Shown here: positions 44,470 through 54,280 of the stretch, one piece after another
How positions within the stretch are numbered: the stretch's first letter is position 1
How the letters are laid out: each line of letters begins with the position of its first letter
Assembly (NCBI GenBank): GCA_001599935.1
Contig: BCIJ01000028.1
Coordinates: 101,965 to 165,964, forward strand
Direction of reading: 5' to 3'
DNA from: Holtermannia corniformis
Lineage: Eukaryota > Basidiomycota > Tremellomycetes > Holtermanniales
Length of the DNA: 64,000 nt
Notes under the pieces: generated by a model
The model's database searches: none
Seen by the model: only the letters and a program-made list of their open reading frames with translations
Told to the model about the DNA's origin: nothing
Translations under genes and position numbers: made by a program

Positions 44470-44582
44470 GCGAGCTCTCAGAGGGGTTAGCAGCGGCGTT
44501 ATCGGGGTTACCGCCAGGCCAGGCGAAACTACATCAGCTCGGCGCGAGCCTCGAGCGATGATGCAACCAACGATCACTGCCC
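44470..44582. repeat. Dispersed repeat, copy A
   Basis: About 110 bp that is repeated at 53570-53678 with roughly 80-85% identity by eye. Both start GCGAGCTCTCAGAGGGGTTA and end CCAACGATCACTGCCC. This copy contains CGGCGTTAT (44494-44502), the inverted promoter core seen elsewhere, and sits immediately upstream of the zinc-finger gene, so it may be its promoter or a small mobile element that carries one. Confidence 0.75.
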
Positions 44583-44616
44583 AACAGCGCACTCCCTAGT
44601 ACAACGCCAAGCCACA

Positions 44617-45430
44617 ATGTCCAGTGCTCAGAGCATCCCCCCGTCAACGGCCGACGTCCGTGCACCTTCTGTCGTCTATGCTGCTGTCTGTGCTCTGCAG
44701 AAATCGGCGGCGTCTGGTTCATCGTCACAACTAGACGCGAAGCCAGCTGACGAAGGCGATGAAACGCACTCGGGTGAAGATGACGAAGGGCTTGTTTAAA
44801 TGCGGCATCTGACCGGGTGCGTCTACGCAAACACACCGGACCGCAGCTGATGACGACAGCCAAACCGGGCGTGATCGGTACGAGTGTCAGCTATGCAGTT
44901 TCCGACACCATTCCGCTGGCAAGGTCGAACACTTTCAGGCCATGCATCAGCGCATTTTCCTCTACTGCCAGGAAGAAACGTGCACATTCCGGACGCGCTT
45001 TCCGGGCAACCTGCGCAGTCACCGGTCAGTACAGCGGTGCTTCTGTGCCCAATTCTGACACGCTGCAGGCTCCAAGAGCATGCGCCGTCACGATTCGCTT
45101 GCTCAGTCGACGGCTGCCCGCGCAGCTTCGCGTACCAGCACGAGCTCAAGGATCACTTGAAGCGGCACGCCGCTCAAGACGACAAACCGCCGCCTCCATC
45201 CGGCTGCGAGGCATGTATGCTGGAGTTCGCCAACAAGCACAAACGCCACCAGCACAACTACCCGGGCTTTGCCTACCACAAACGGTACGTGAACAATGAA
45301 CAAGCACACGAGTATCACTGACCTCGGCAGCACAATCGCCCTCTTGAGAGCGATCGACAATGGCACCGTCGACGAGCTGAGGGAAGGTGAATTACATTGT
45401 CAGAAAGGCAAGTCTGTCGGGCAGCCGTGA
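44617..45430 (+). CDS. C2H2 zinc-finger protein
   Basis: Four exons: 44617-44773, 44847-45024, 45069-45284 and 45331-45430, with matching phases. The N-terminus (MSSAQSIPPSTADVRAPSV) is disordered and acidic. Four Cys/His units follow: YECQLCSFRHHSAGKVEHFQ..MH; YCQEETCTFRTRFPGNLRSH..H (the second His pair is created across an intron); FACSVDGCPRSFAYQHELKD followed by HLKRH, a canonical C-x4-C-x12-H-x3-H finger; and a less regular CEACMLEFANKHKRHQH. The last exon (IALLRAIDNGTVDELREGEL) ends at 45430. A DNA- or RNA-binding role is likely. No orthologue is recognised. It lies just downstream of dispersed repeat copy A and upstream of the duplicated small genes. Confidence 0.72.
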
Positions 45431-45547
45431 AAATGGGCACTGATCCTGCGATGCACAGACTTTTCGCACAAACCTCGACGTCTCGCCCGCCCCATTTCAA
45501 CTACACTCACAGCCTCCTCATGCTCGCAATCTCACTCGCTACATTGA

Positions 45548-46014
45548 TTGTCCGACGACGACGAGCCCACGCCCAAACGTCGCTGCACGGTCTATCACCA
45601 GAGATACCCTCCCGAGATCGAACACCTCATGCACGACCAACGCTTCCTGTGCCTCGTATGTACGGAACGGTGCCGCAGAACGAGGACGATGCGATGCTCG
45701 CCGTGCTGCGCGCCGAGCTCGACGCGCGAGACCGTCAGCAAGCAGAGCTCGCTGCAGAGTTTAGGGCAGACGCAGCGGACGCCCTCAAGAGCCGTGCATC
45801 CCACCGCACAAAGCGCGGCGCGGGTGACAACGCCGTCAGCGACAAGGTCAAGCGACCCTTGACCAATGCGCAGCGCGAGCGCATCGCCACAGCGGAGAGT
45901 GCCCAGCGCGCCTTGGTCGCTTCAACCTCGTCGAACGCCAGTCAGCCCGCGCATGCAGCACCGGTAGCAGCATGCACGTACAAGGGGAAGGGAAGTCGAC
46001 CGAGACGGCAGTGA
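45548..46014 (+). pseudogene. Frameshifted copy of the small gene at 46601
   Basis: The first part matches the next gene closely (DDEPTPKRRCTVYHQRYPPE, IEHLMHDQRFL versus DDEPTPKGRCPVYHQRYPPE, IEHLMHGQLFL), and so does the upstream DNA from about 45420. One base is missing relative to the other copy near 45645, so the match continues in another frame (PRMYGTVPQNEDDAMLAVLR versus PRVFGMVPEEEVDKVIEEMR). The position of the other copy's ATG reads TTG here. The second frame remains open to 46014 with an Ala/Arg-rich tail. Either a decayed duplicate or a gene with a different start and splicing. Confidence 0.6.
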
Positions 46015-46600
46015 TATTGACAGAGCGTCTGCCTTGAAGAACCAGTCAACTGGAACGCGGTGTGTGTATGATGTAGGGTATCCCTTGTAGATTGTCGATA
46101 TGCACAGCGTCCGGTTCTGCTCGCTTTCTTGAGGATTCGTTCCGAGTTCGCAGTAGCTTTCCCAGATCTCGTCAATCCAGGCCTTGCCGAGAAGCTAGAG
46201 TGGGAGCAAGCGAAGAAAGTTGCACAACGTCAATCCAAGTCGCAGCCACAGGATCAGACTCGGTGAGTTCTTCGACAAGGTGCTTGGAAGAAGCTGACCG
46301 AGTCGTCTATCTGTCCTTTTGCCTCTAAACCATCTTCAACCATTGCGACCGTGTATGCTCGTCAACGCGTCAACGTATCCACTTCGATTCAACGCCATCG
46401 CAACGACCAGCTTCAACTTGCAACGACAGTCTCCACCCAGTGTCCACGACTCGAGAGGATCACAGACGCGATCACACGCAAGTCAGCGGGACAGTGAAGA
46501 CGGGCACTGATCCTGCGTGCACAGACACGCCCTCTCTCAACCACACCCACAGCCTTCTCATCCTCACAATCTGACTCGCCATGACTCGCACGCTATCGAA

Positions 46601-47193
46601 ATGCCCGACGACGAGCCCACGCCCAAAGGTCGCTGCCCGGTCTATCACCAGAGGTATCCGCCGGAAATCGAGCACCTCATGCACGGTCAACTCTTCCTAC
46701 CTCCTCGCGTCTTCGGCATGGTGCCGGAGGAGGAGGTAGACAAGGTTATAGAAGAGATGCGGCTTGAGCTGGAAGAATACAAGCGGCCGCTGCTGCCCGT
46801 GAAGCGAGCGTGACTACTGGCGTGGAGGGCGATCTGAAGCAGATGGGCGGTGACGTGACTATGGGAGCCGAGGCGAAGGTGGATGTGGACTCGAGCACCT
46901 ACAAGCCGCAAGCGTATCAAGCCACTCCTCCGATCGAGCCCACGGGCGCTTCCGCCAAACCCACCTACCGTCGCCCATACTCGGCGCCTTGCGCCATGTC
47001 CGAGAAGTCGCAGGGCTCAGCCGCACTATCCATGGACGACTTTGTCATGGTCGTGAACGAGATCAGCGCCGAGCAAGACATCGAAGAGGCCGCTACCAAG
47101 CTCATCGACGCCGATCCCAACGTGCGGTCACTACTCGATCCCGACGCAGACGGCGACTCTGTCATGATCACTGCGCGCGATGCGATCGACTAG
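46601..47193 (+). CDS. Small acidic protein, intact member of a tandem duplication
   Basis: Exons 46601-46798 and 46843-47193 join in phase 0 across a 44-nt intron (donor GTGAAG, acceptor GAAGCAG), giving about 182 residues. The N-terminal domain reads MPDDEPTPKGRCPVYHQRYP, EIEHLMHGQLFLPPRVFGMV and PEEEVDKVIEEMRLELEEYK. The second exon is acidic with YQATPPIEPTGASAKPTYRR, LSMDDFVMVVNEISAEQDIE and LLDPDADGDSVMITARDAID. The N-terminal exon is duplicated in the frameshifted copy 1.05 kb upstream; the C-terminal part is not. No signal peptide; family unknown. Confidence 0.6.
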
Positions 47194-47526
47194 ACGCTGG
47201 GTGGAGCGGTGCAGTATTGCCCCAGCCAAGGTGATCGCGCCCTCGACGGCAAGCTCAAGATTGGTGATACGATGCCTCCATGTGCCACGTCGACATGGAC
47301 TGCCAGCAATCGAGTAACGGGTAATCCTGCCACAAGCACAATCGACGGTCCCAAGGCGCAACAAGCCTCGGCCCGCCCACCTTTTTACACACGTGCGCAC
47401 AATGGCAACACCTCGTCTCCAGGATCGTTCCCCCTTGTGGTCCTCAAAGTGCTCCTTTGCATCACAACCTGCACTTCAACGCCTGCAACGAGATATAACA
47501 GTCTCACGATCTCAAGTTGGCCATCA
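47194..47526. other. Intergenic, no gene seen
   Basis: About 330 bp between two small lineage-specific genes. An open frame runs into the next gene from upstream but has no ATG-led support. Confidence 0.35.
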
Positions 47527-47814
47527 ATGTCCACGACCGTACAGACATCGATTGGCACGCTAACGCTCACAACACCCGAAGACGTCCTGGAAGAGGAAAG
47601 ACCGTTCACGATGGGCAAACGGCTCGTCTTCACCACTTCAGAAGGGAGAGAGTTACACGTCAAGTTGGAGAACGGGTGCACTCGCGTCGCGCACGACTCC
47701 CGTATCAAATGGGCCTCGCCCGAGGCCAAGAGCGCATTCGAGAGCGAGATCCAGACTGTCTGGGACAAGCAAAAGCGGCTCTGCTCGGACTGGATACAGC
47801 GTGAGCTGAGCTAG
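47527..47814 (+). CDS. 95-residue protein of unknown function
   Basis: A single-exon ORF from ATG 47527. It begins MSTTVQTSIGTLTLTTPEDV and continues PFTMGKRLVFTTSEGRELHV, VKLENGCTRVAHDSRIKWAS and a helical C-terminus AKSAFESEIQTVWDKQKRLC. The pattern suggests a small beta-rich domain followed by an amphipathic helix. It resembles the broken ORF at 48225-48514 in layout (HV-x-L followed by a helix ending K-x2-C). No family recognised. Confidence 0.5.
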   Translation: MSTTVQTSIGTLTLTTPEDVLEEERPFTMGKRLVFTTSEGRELHVKLENGCTRVAHDSRIKWASPEAKSAFESEIQTVWDKQKRLCSDWIQRELS

Positions 47815-48224
47815 TCATAAGCTTCCTTTGCGCATTGAGATGCACCGTGTGAGAAGGCCATCTCAGCCACAAGAAGCCAGCGCTCTGTCTGTCTCTCAGC
47901 AATGGCATTGACTGATTTATTGGATACAGTGTGACAGGGCGCCACAAATGCGCCAGTCTCGCGCGCGAATGGCGGCAATCTAAGCGCCTTCGACGTGCGA
48001 ACCCCGCGCTGAACACTTTACGTGAGTGCGCTTTGCTCCATTCCGCAGGGTACACGACCCATCGCATCTGCCGAGGGCTGCTCCCATTCAAAGTGCTTCA
48101 GTCTCAGACGCCCAATGGCGTGGCGGAATTGCATCGCGCGACCTCGTGGAGCCTTCGCGAGCGCTCATGCAAACTACTAGAAGGGGTCGTCCAAGGGCGC
48201 TATCCTACCACAATTCTCTCAACA
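47815..48224. other. Intergenic, no gene seen
   Basis: About 410 bp between two small possibly related genes, without a convincing ORF. Confidence 0.35.
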
Positions 48225-48514
48225 ATGTCGAACACTGTGACCGTATGCGGGCTGACATTCCAGGCCGTTGAGCCGTCAGCCCCTTTAGAGGAACGCAGGA
48301 CGGAGGAATCGACTTCAGCGTCAATGGCATGGACTCAATCCCTGTGTATGCCAAGATTGTCGGCGGCCATGTCAGGCTGCGATCGCGTGACCCGTCGAAC
48401 ATCAATATCAGTAATGCCTCTGACGAAGCCGACATCAAAGCCGACATCAAGCGCTTCTTGGAGGACCACAAGAGGGGCTGCACCACTGAGACGCAGGCCG
48501 AGCTCGGTTGGTAG
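48225..48514 (+). pseudogene. Broken relative of the 47.5-kb small protein
   Basis: From ATG 48225 the frame reads MSNTVTVCGLTFQAVEPSAP. The rest of a coherent product lies in another frame (GGIDFSVNGMDSIPVYAKIV, HVRLRSRDPSNINISNAS, a helix ADIKADIKRFLEDHKRGC) up to 48514. The switch falls between about 48285 and 48310 with no intron-like sequence, so a one- or two-base frameshift is the simplest reading. The general layout matches the intact protein at 47527-47814, though identity is low. Confidence 0.45.
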
Positions 48515-48638
48515 CTAGCATAGAACGAGATGCAGAGCAAAGTGGCGTACGCCTGACACCAGTCTTCGTTGGCATTTTACGACAACGCGCTTCCAAGACC
48601 AGGCTGCATCCCGCATCGCCAACCTACTTTGCCAAGTT

Positions 48639-48938
48639 TCAACACCAAGCGCTCTCACCGTGTGCTTTCCGGGCGCGTTCATAGGCGGTCTGGCACGCTT
48701 TATCCAGCTCGAGAGACTCGGTCTCAGGGTATCCCTTCAGCGGAATCACTTGATATTGTACGCTCAGGTTCTGCCATAAGCCATCCCGCGAAAAGTGGCC
48801 TGTCGCTGCAATATAATAAGCCGGCGGGTCAAGACCGGTTTGGCCAGGCGCTTGCTCGGTGAATTGACCGCTCGATTTGACGTAAAAGGTGAGGGTTTGG
48901 CCCTCGTCGCTCGCAGTGTCCATGAGCATGACCGACAT
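48639..48938 (-). CDS. 99-residue protein of unknown function
   Basis: A single-exon ORF from an ATG at 48938. It begins MSVMLMDTASDEGQTLTFYV and continues SSGQFTEQAPGQTGLDPPAY, YIAATGHFSRDGLWQNLSVQ and a helical tail ESLELDKACQTAYERARKAH. No signal peptide, no recognised domain. It lies next to the relic of the zinc-ribbon/coiled-coil family on the same strand. Confidence 0.45.
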   Translation of the reverse strand: MSVMLMDTASDEGQTLTFYVKSSGQFTEQAPGQTGLDPPAYYIAATGHFSRDGLWQNLSVQYQVIPLKGYPETESLELDKACQTAYERARKAHGESAWC

Positions 48939-49319
48939 GTTGAGATTGGGCACTTGAGTATCCAAGCGCTATGCTTTTATGCCCATTCAGCCAGCGATCT
49001 GCGCATGACGTGCCCACTTTGGCGCGCCAATTTGACAGCACGAGTTGGCGCTGCCTCTGTGCTCGCGCTGCTGATCGAGTTGCGAAGGCGCAGACGCAAT
49101 TTGGGCCCTGGATCGCAATGCGCCTCAACTCCGACCTCCCTTGTCACCCTCCCAAAGCACGAGCGTGGCAGTGGAAGCGGAGGTAGCGGGAACCGGATCT
49201 CAGGGCCGCGGTCTGAAGCTGCGTCGAGAGATCGGGTACGCCCGCAGTCACCGCTGCGGACAAAGCTGGGCATAGCTCGACTCCATTGTGAGCGGTCTGG
49301 AGGCTGAGCCCTCGACGCG

Positions 49320-49530
49320 GAGACCGACCGGATCGACCGCATGGCCGTGGAATCAGATGGCTTGCAGATCCAGCGTCGGGTCATTGGGATTGATCTTGAT
49401 TGCGACTGAGCATGCGGCTTCAAGCTACTCAGTCAAAGCTTGCGATACTGTTGGACTCACCGTGCCTCGCCCACAACCAGGCCTGGTTTCCAGTCTCTTG
49501 CAGTGACTCATACAATGTCGAACCTAAACA
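49320..49530 (-). pseudogene. Truncated relic of the zinc-ribbon/coiled-coil family (copy A)
   Basis: A short stretch on the minus strand matches copy B: YESLQETGNQAWLWARHG versus NESLQETGKEAWLWARNG, followed by an intron-like interval and VAIKINPNDPTLDLQAI versus VAIKVNPADGPLDPRAV. An in-frame TGA follows directly and both ends are missing. It lies immediately downstream of copy B, as expected for a partial tandem duplication that decayed. Confidence 0.7.
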
Positions 49531-49564
49531 ACGAGGCCCTGTCCTTTATCTCGGTCCACCAGCA

Positions 49565-51627
49565 TCATTCTTCCTTCTTCTTGATTTGATCCGTACCCCC
49601 TGACGGTCCGCTTTTCGCCTGGACGGCCCGGCGCGCCTCTTCCAAGTCTTGCTCCATCCGCGCCAACTTCAACTTCAACGCTGCATTTTCGTCCAAAACA
49701 TATTGGCGAGACCGTTTGATGACCGGCTTGCCGGGAGATGGTGCGCGTGTCGTCTGTGGAGATGAGGAAGGTGCAGACGAGGATGACGCCGACGACGATT
49801 GAACTTGGTCTAGTGTCCTTTTGAGCGAAGGACGAGTATTCAGTGCTTCTTCTTCGGCTGAGAGATCGAGCAACTTCGCCTTGGTCTTTGGAGTGAGTTC
49901 AACCTCGAGAAACTGATCGAGCATAGCCGCCAGGATTGACTCGCGGATGCGAGAGAGTGAAAGAGGGACACTGAAGCCCATCATGAAACGTCCGAGATCA
50001 TCGCTGACCTTGGCGGCGGTTTCATGAGGGTTAGGAAAGGGAGGTAGACCGAAACGAGCCCCGGCGAGGACTGATGACTTGAGTTGCGATGATAAATCCA
50101 AGGTGCACCGACTCGATGCTTGCTGTTCGAAATCAGGCATGGCCTGGGTCTTGTCGCCCGGATGACTGCCCGCCCAGTCAATTGCCTCAATCTCCTTGGC
50201 GAGAATCTAGATATCCCATCAGTACAGCGTTGTGATTCCCGAGACACGTACAGGGCTATTGCTTAGCCTGTGATGCCGCCACGGTACGCTGACTGCAAAT
50301 CCGCAGCCACGCCCAACTGAGAATTGTTGTCCCTTGTACCCTTCGATTGGGTGACCACCGGGATCCCCCGAGCGCACATAGAACATGACAGCGCGCGGGT
50401 CAAGCGGCCCATCTGCCGGGTTCACCTTGATGGCGACCGCGCAAGCGGCTGCGAATGTTCTCAGTCACAGGCTGGCGCACGGACGTGGGACGCACCATTT
50501 CGAGCCCAAAGCCACGCCTCCTTGCCTGTCTCCTGCAGACTCTCGTTGCCGTAGGCAATTTCCAACGCCACGATGACATGTTCCGTGTTGAAGGCACTCA
50601 CAAGGAGATTGTCGGCTTCCTTGACGCCGTCAGGGGCTTCGTCCACGCGGATGGCCCGAGCTCGACGGCCCTCGCAGCGTGCAACAACATCTCGGCCTGC
50701 TGAGCCTACCTGATCGTGTTAGCTTGGTCGGTGAGCGTGGCCACTTACATCCACAAACAAAAGGTTGAACACCGCCTGTCCCCGAGATCTATTATCTGCC
50801 ATCTTGACTTGCACCTGGTGCTCAAGCTCCTCGGGAAGGGACGGGATCTGCTCCAGAGAGTCGCAGATACTCTCCCGAATGGTTTTCGCTACCTGGCCGA
50901 CGTCAGTCGGGAATATCATGAAGCAAAGGTACGCACTGCCGCAATGACCTTTTCATGAACAAGTGATGGATCGCCAAAATACCGCACCGTGCCCGCCACC
51001 CACTCAAAGCGAGCCCAAGGATCTTTTCTGGTTCGGCCATACCTTTAGGGATCATCAGCAGGACCACAGAAGCACCAAGTTATACGGACTCTTTGTAGGT
51101 TTCCTTTCGGATCCCGTGGGCTACAACGTACGGCCCTTGACGACGGATTGGATCGTCAAACAGTCTTTGCAGCTCAGCATTGACCTCTTTGATAAATCTT
51201 TTGACCGATTTCACGAGGCCGCTGCCAAGTGAGTCCTTGGACGGATCTCGGGGCTGCTGGAGCTGCTTGAAAATCTTCACTGCCGACGGAATGGCCCTGA
51301 TGGAAAACTCTCAATGGCACTCTGACCTGGAACCGGGCTACGGACTGCATGATAGGTGAACCACCAACGACCTAGGCGACTGTTTTGGCCTTTGGCGGCG
51401 TCGAGCCCAGTTGGAGTGGTGACGGGATTGGGGATGACGGGAAGAGTAAATGCGGGGTCTCTTACTTTCAGCTCGACGTACTCCATAAAAGCCGACATGG
51501 CGCTGCTGCAGCTCTTGCAAGTGAATGCACTGGGCAAAGTATAAAGCATCTTGAGATTTGCGTCCCGGATGTAGTACTCACGGCCGCACACACAGCATTG
51601 GTGACTGGACCTCCCTCTTGTTGACAT
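49565..51627 (-). CDS. Unrecognised zinc-ribbon/coiled-coil family protein (copy B)
   Basis: A multi-exon gene. The ATG at 51627 opens MSTRGRSSHQCCVCGREYYI, with a possible zinc ribbon (CCVCG ... TCKSCSS, two CxxC pairs about 27 residues apart). Family blocks shared with copy C (61405-63160) follow: VNAELQRLFDDPIRRQGPYV; DPWARFEWVAGTVRYFGDPS with LVHEKVIAA; IPSLPEELEHQVQVKMADNR; PDGVKEADN; VALEIAYGNESLQETGKEAW with LWARNG; and LDPRAVMFYVRSGDPGGHPI. The last exon (49565-50140 and upstream) has LAKEIEAIDWAGSHPGDKTQ, SRIRESILAAMLDQFLEVEL, a KRSRQ basic patch and a C-terminal coiled coil (ENAALKLKLARMEQDLEEAR). Probably nuclear, to judge by the basic patch and coil. No known family comes to mind. 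Confidence 0.65.
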
Positions 51628-51708
51628 GATTCCGACGACTGAACACAAACACCAAGCCCTAGCTGTTCACGCGTCTCCATGACTGATATGCACCAATGCA
51701 TCTAGATT

Positions 51709-53367
51709 CTACGACACGTCCCTCATCCGCACCCGGGCGCAGACGGCGCGCCCGACGCGACTCTCATTCTTGACGCCGATCGCGTTGGTCAACCATTCGC
51801 CTGTAAGGGCGAGGAGCTCTAGGTCGATGCCCGTGTGGTAGCCGAGCTTGTGGAGGGCGTAGACGACGTCTTCGGTCGGGACGTTGCCTGTTGCGCCGGG
51901 CGAGTACGGGCAGCCGCCGAGGCCGGCGAGAGAGGTGTCGATTGCGCGCAGGCCGAGGGGGAGGAGCGAGAGGATTGATGGGAGGGCGTGGGAGAAGGTG
52001 TCGTGGCACTGCGGTTAGCACGAGCTGGCTCAGTCAGACTTACATGAGCCTAAGGGGTCAGCGCATGCCAGCAGACGCAAGAGACTCACTGCAACCCGCT
52101 CGGTCCCGATCCTCGCCGTCACGGCATCCCAGACCTCGCGCCACTCTTCGACCCCGCCCTCACCCGTCGTATCGCCCAAGCTGACCTCGTACGCTCCCAG
52201 TCGGATCATCTCCTCTGCGAGCTCTGCCACACGCTCCGGCCGCGTCCGGCCCTCGAACGGGCACGTAATCACGCAGGATATGTACGCGCGCACACGCAGC
52301 GGCGGAGACTGCTGCCGCGCGAGCTCGAAGATCGACGGGAGGCCCGCGAGGATGGCTGACGTCGGCGCGTGCGTGTTGGCAACGGAGAACGAGTCGGAGG
52401 CGGCGATGAAGACTGCAATCTCGGACGTCAGAGGGCGCGAGGGGTGTTGAGCTTGTAGTTTAAGCAGGTTTTGGAGCCCGCGCAGGTTGGGCACGAGGAC
52501 GGGGTAGTGTGTTGCTGATCCCGGCTCGGTCCGGAGGGGTGGCAGGAGGGGTAGCAGGGAGGGAGTGTCGGCCATCTGGGCTGTCAGCGTGGTGTATCAG
52601 GTTGGCGCGCATGCCGTCTAGAGGTGGACGAGCCGTCGGAGCCCAAGTCACGCAGGCAAAGCTTGCCGCCATCACCCAGGCGAAGACCGCCAAGCTTGAG
52701 CCTCGGTCTGCAGACAACCCACCGCACGGTAGACTCTCGCGGAACAATGCTGTAGTGCATACTCCAAGCCAACATGGTCGTGTGAGAGAGCATCTGGACC
52801 GGCGTCGCGACTCGAGCTGTCGTGTCCGAAGACTTGCCGCAGCCCAGCGACCAGCGGACCTACCTGCGGCACCCAATCCGCTCTCACAAAGCTGCCCACT
52901 TCAACGTCCTTCACGCCCGCTCGCAGTAACCTCGTGACCAGTTCCGTCTTGACGCCTGTGGGTACGACGAGGCCCGGGAGGGATTGCAGACCGTCACGCG
53001 GTGAGACGTCGATGATGCGGATCGATCGCTTTCGTTGGATGGGCGGTGGGGGAGTTTTCGGGGGTGTTAATGGCCGGATGGGAGTGCCGAGCTGGTGTAG
53101 GGTTGCCGACGCGTGCGGATGCAGTGGTTCATAGTGTGTCGGACAGCATGTTGCGAATGGGAACGGGAGCGTGGCTGCTCGCGAGCGAGAGCGAGGTCCC
53201 GGTCGCGCACCGTGACTTGGCTGAAGATGGCTCATATTGCTAGCGGCCTTGACGGTACAGCCACGATGCAGTGCGCGAGTGAAAGGAGTGTACCGCGCCG
53301 GATGAAAGGGTGTAGTCTGCCGTGCGAGAGCTTGCGCGAGCTCGCGACGGGGTTGCGGGAGGTGCAT
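51709..53367 (-). CDS. Hydroxymethylglutaryl-CoA lyase
   Basis: Cleaves HMG-CoA to acetyl-CoA and acetoacetate, the last step of leucine breakdown; normally mitochondrial or peroxisomal. The ATG at 53367 gives a long basic N-terminus (MHLPQPRRELAQALARQTTP) that could be a mitochondrial presequence; a start near 53237 (MSHLQPSH) is an alternative. Catalytic blocks: IRIIDVSPRDGLQSLPGLVV, TELVTRLLRAGVKDVEVGSF, VPNLRGLQNLLKLQ, AVFIAASDSFSVANTHAPTS, VRAYISCVITCPFEGRTRPE and YEVSLGDTTGEG. A 6-nt exon (52044-52049) encodes Ala-His of the metal-binding AHCHDTF. The active-site Cys lies in LGGCPYSPGATGNVPTEDVV. Substrate and metal residues are complete. A 280-nt intron precedes MADTPSLLPLL. Confidence 0.9.
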
Positions 53368-53569
53368 GGGCTCGGATCCGAGTCAGCTTCAGCTTCCGCG
53401 GGTGGGATGGGCACTGACTGATCGGATGGGTGGGTCCTTTGCCTTGTAGTTGTTGATGATGTTGATGCTATCAAGCTGTGAGATCAGTGGGATGCTGCTG
53501 CCATGGTGGTGGTGCTGGCCGGTGGCAAGTGACCGTGGACGTCCGGGTATCCAAGATCCGTGTTGAGTG

Positions 53570-53678
53570 GCGAGCTCTCAGAGGGGTTAGTAGCGGCGTA
53601 ATCGGCGTCTTGGCCAGGCAGGGCGAAACTACTTTAGCCCGGCTCGAGCCTCGTGATGTAACCAACGATCACTGCCCC
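53570..53678. repeat. Dispersed repeat, copy B
   Basis: Matches 44470-44582. The promoter-like core reads CGGCGTAAT here (53594-53602), one base different from copy A. The downstream neighbour is an uncharacterised gene starting 600 bp away, so a promoter role is less clear for this copy. Confidence 0.72.
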
Positions 53679-54280
53679 AACAATCCGGTCGAGTGGTGAT
53701 TTCATGTGATATACCTCCACCGATAGATCAGAAGGCACGCGCACGGGAGCCTACTTTCCCACCGCACCGTTTGTAGGCGTGCGGCTTCTCACCACCGCAC
53801 TCCTCAGGCGGTACTGCATGCTCTGCTGCTGGCTATAGACTGCAGCGCACTCCCGTAGGATCGCAACGATAGGATACCCGACTCGATGCCTGAGAATGCA
53901 GAGCGTGGCTTACTGTACTGACTGGAGCGCTCGTACATACTGTAGTGAGCGCCCAGGGCGTGACATCACGCGGTTGGGCGCGCAGACCACCACTGACGCA
54001 CCGGTTCCGGCACTGTGGTCGACTGCATGTGCACTCGAGATCGCAGTGGGTTCAGTCGGTGTGACAGGCCAAGCGGAGAGATCGACTAGACGTAGAGGAG
54101 AAAGGACAGTACATCGTGTACAGGATGGAGCTCGCGCCGGAAGTGACATCACCGCCTGCACCACCACGACCACCACCAGCGGGCTCGACGCCGCCGGCAG
54201 ACGACGACGACCATCGAGGGGCTCAAACCTTTTACGAGTCAAGGGACCATCAGCAGTGTCCTCCCGAGCCAGAGCCAGTC
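53679..54280. other. Intergenic region
   Basis: About 600 bp between dispersed repeat copy B and the next ORF. No supported gene. An open frame runs from 53896 but has no recognisable content. Confidence 0.35.
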
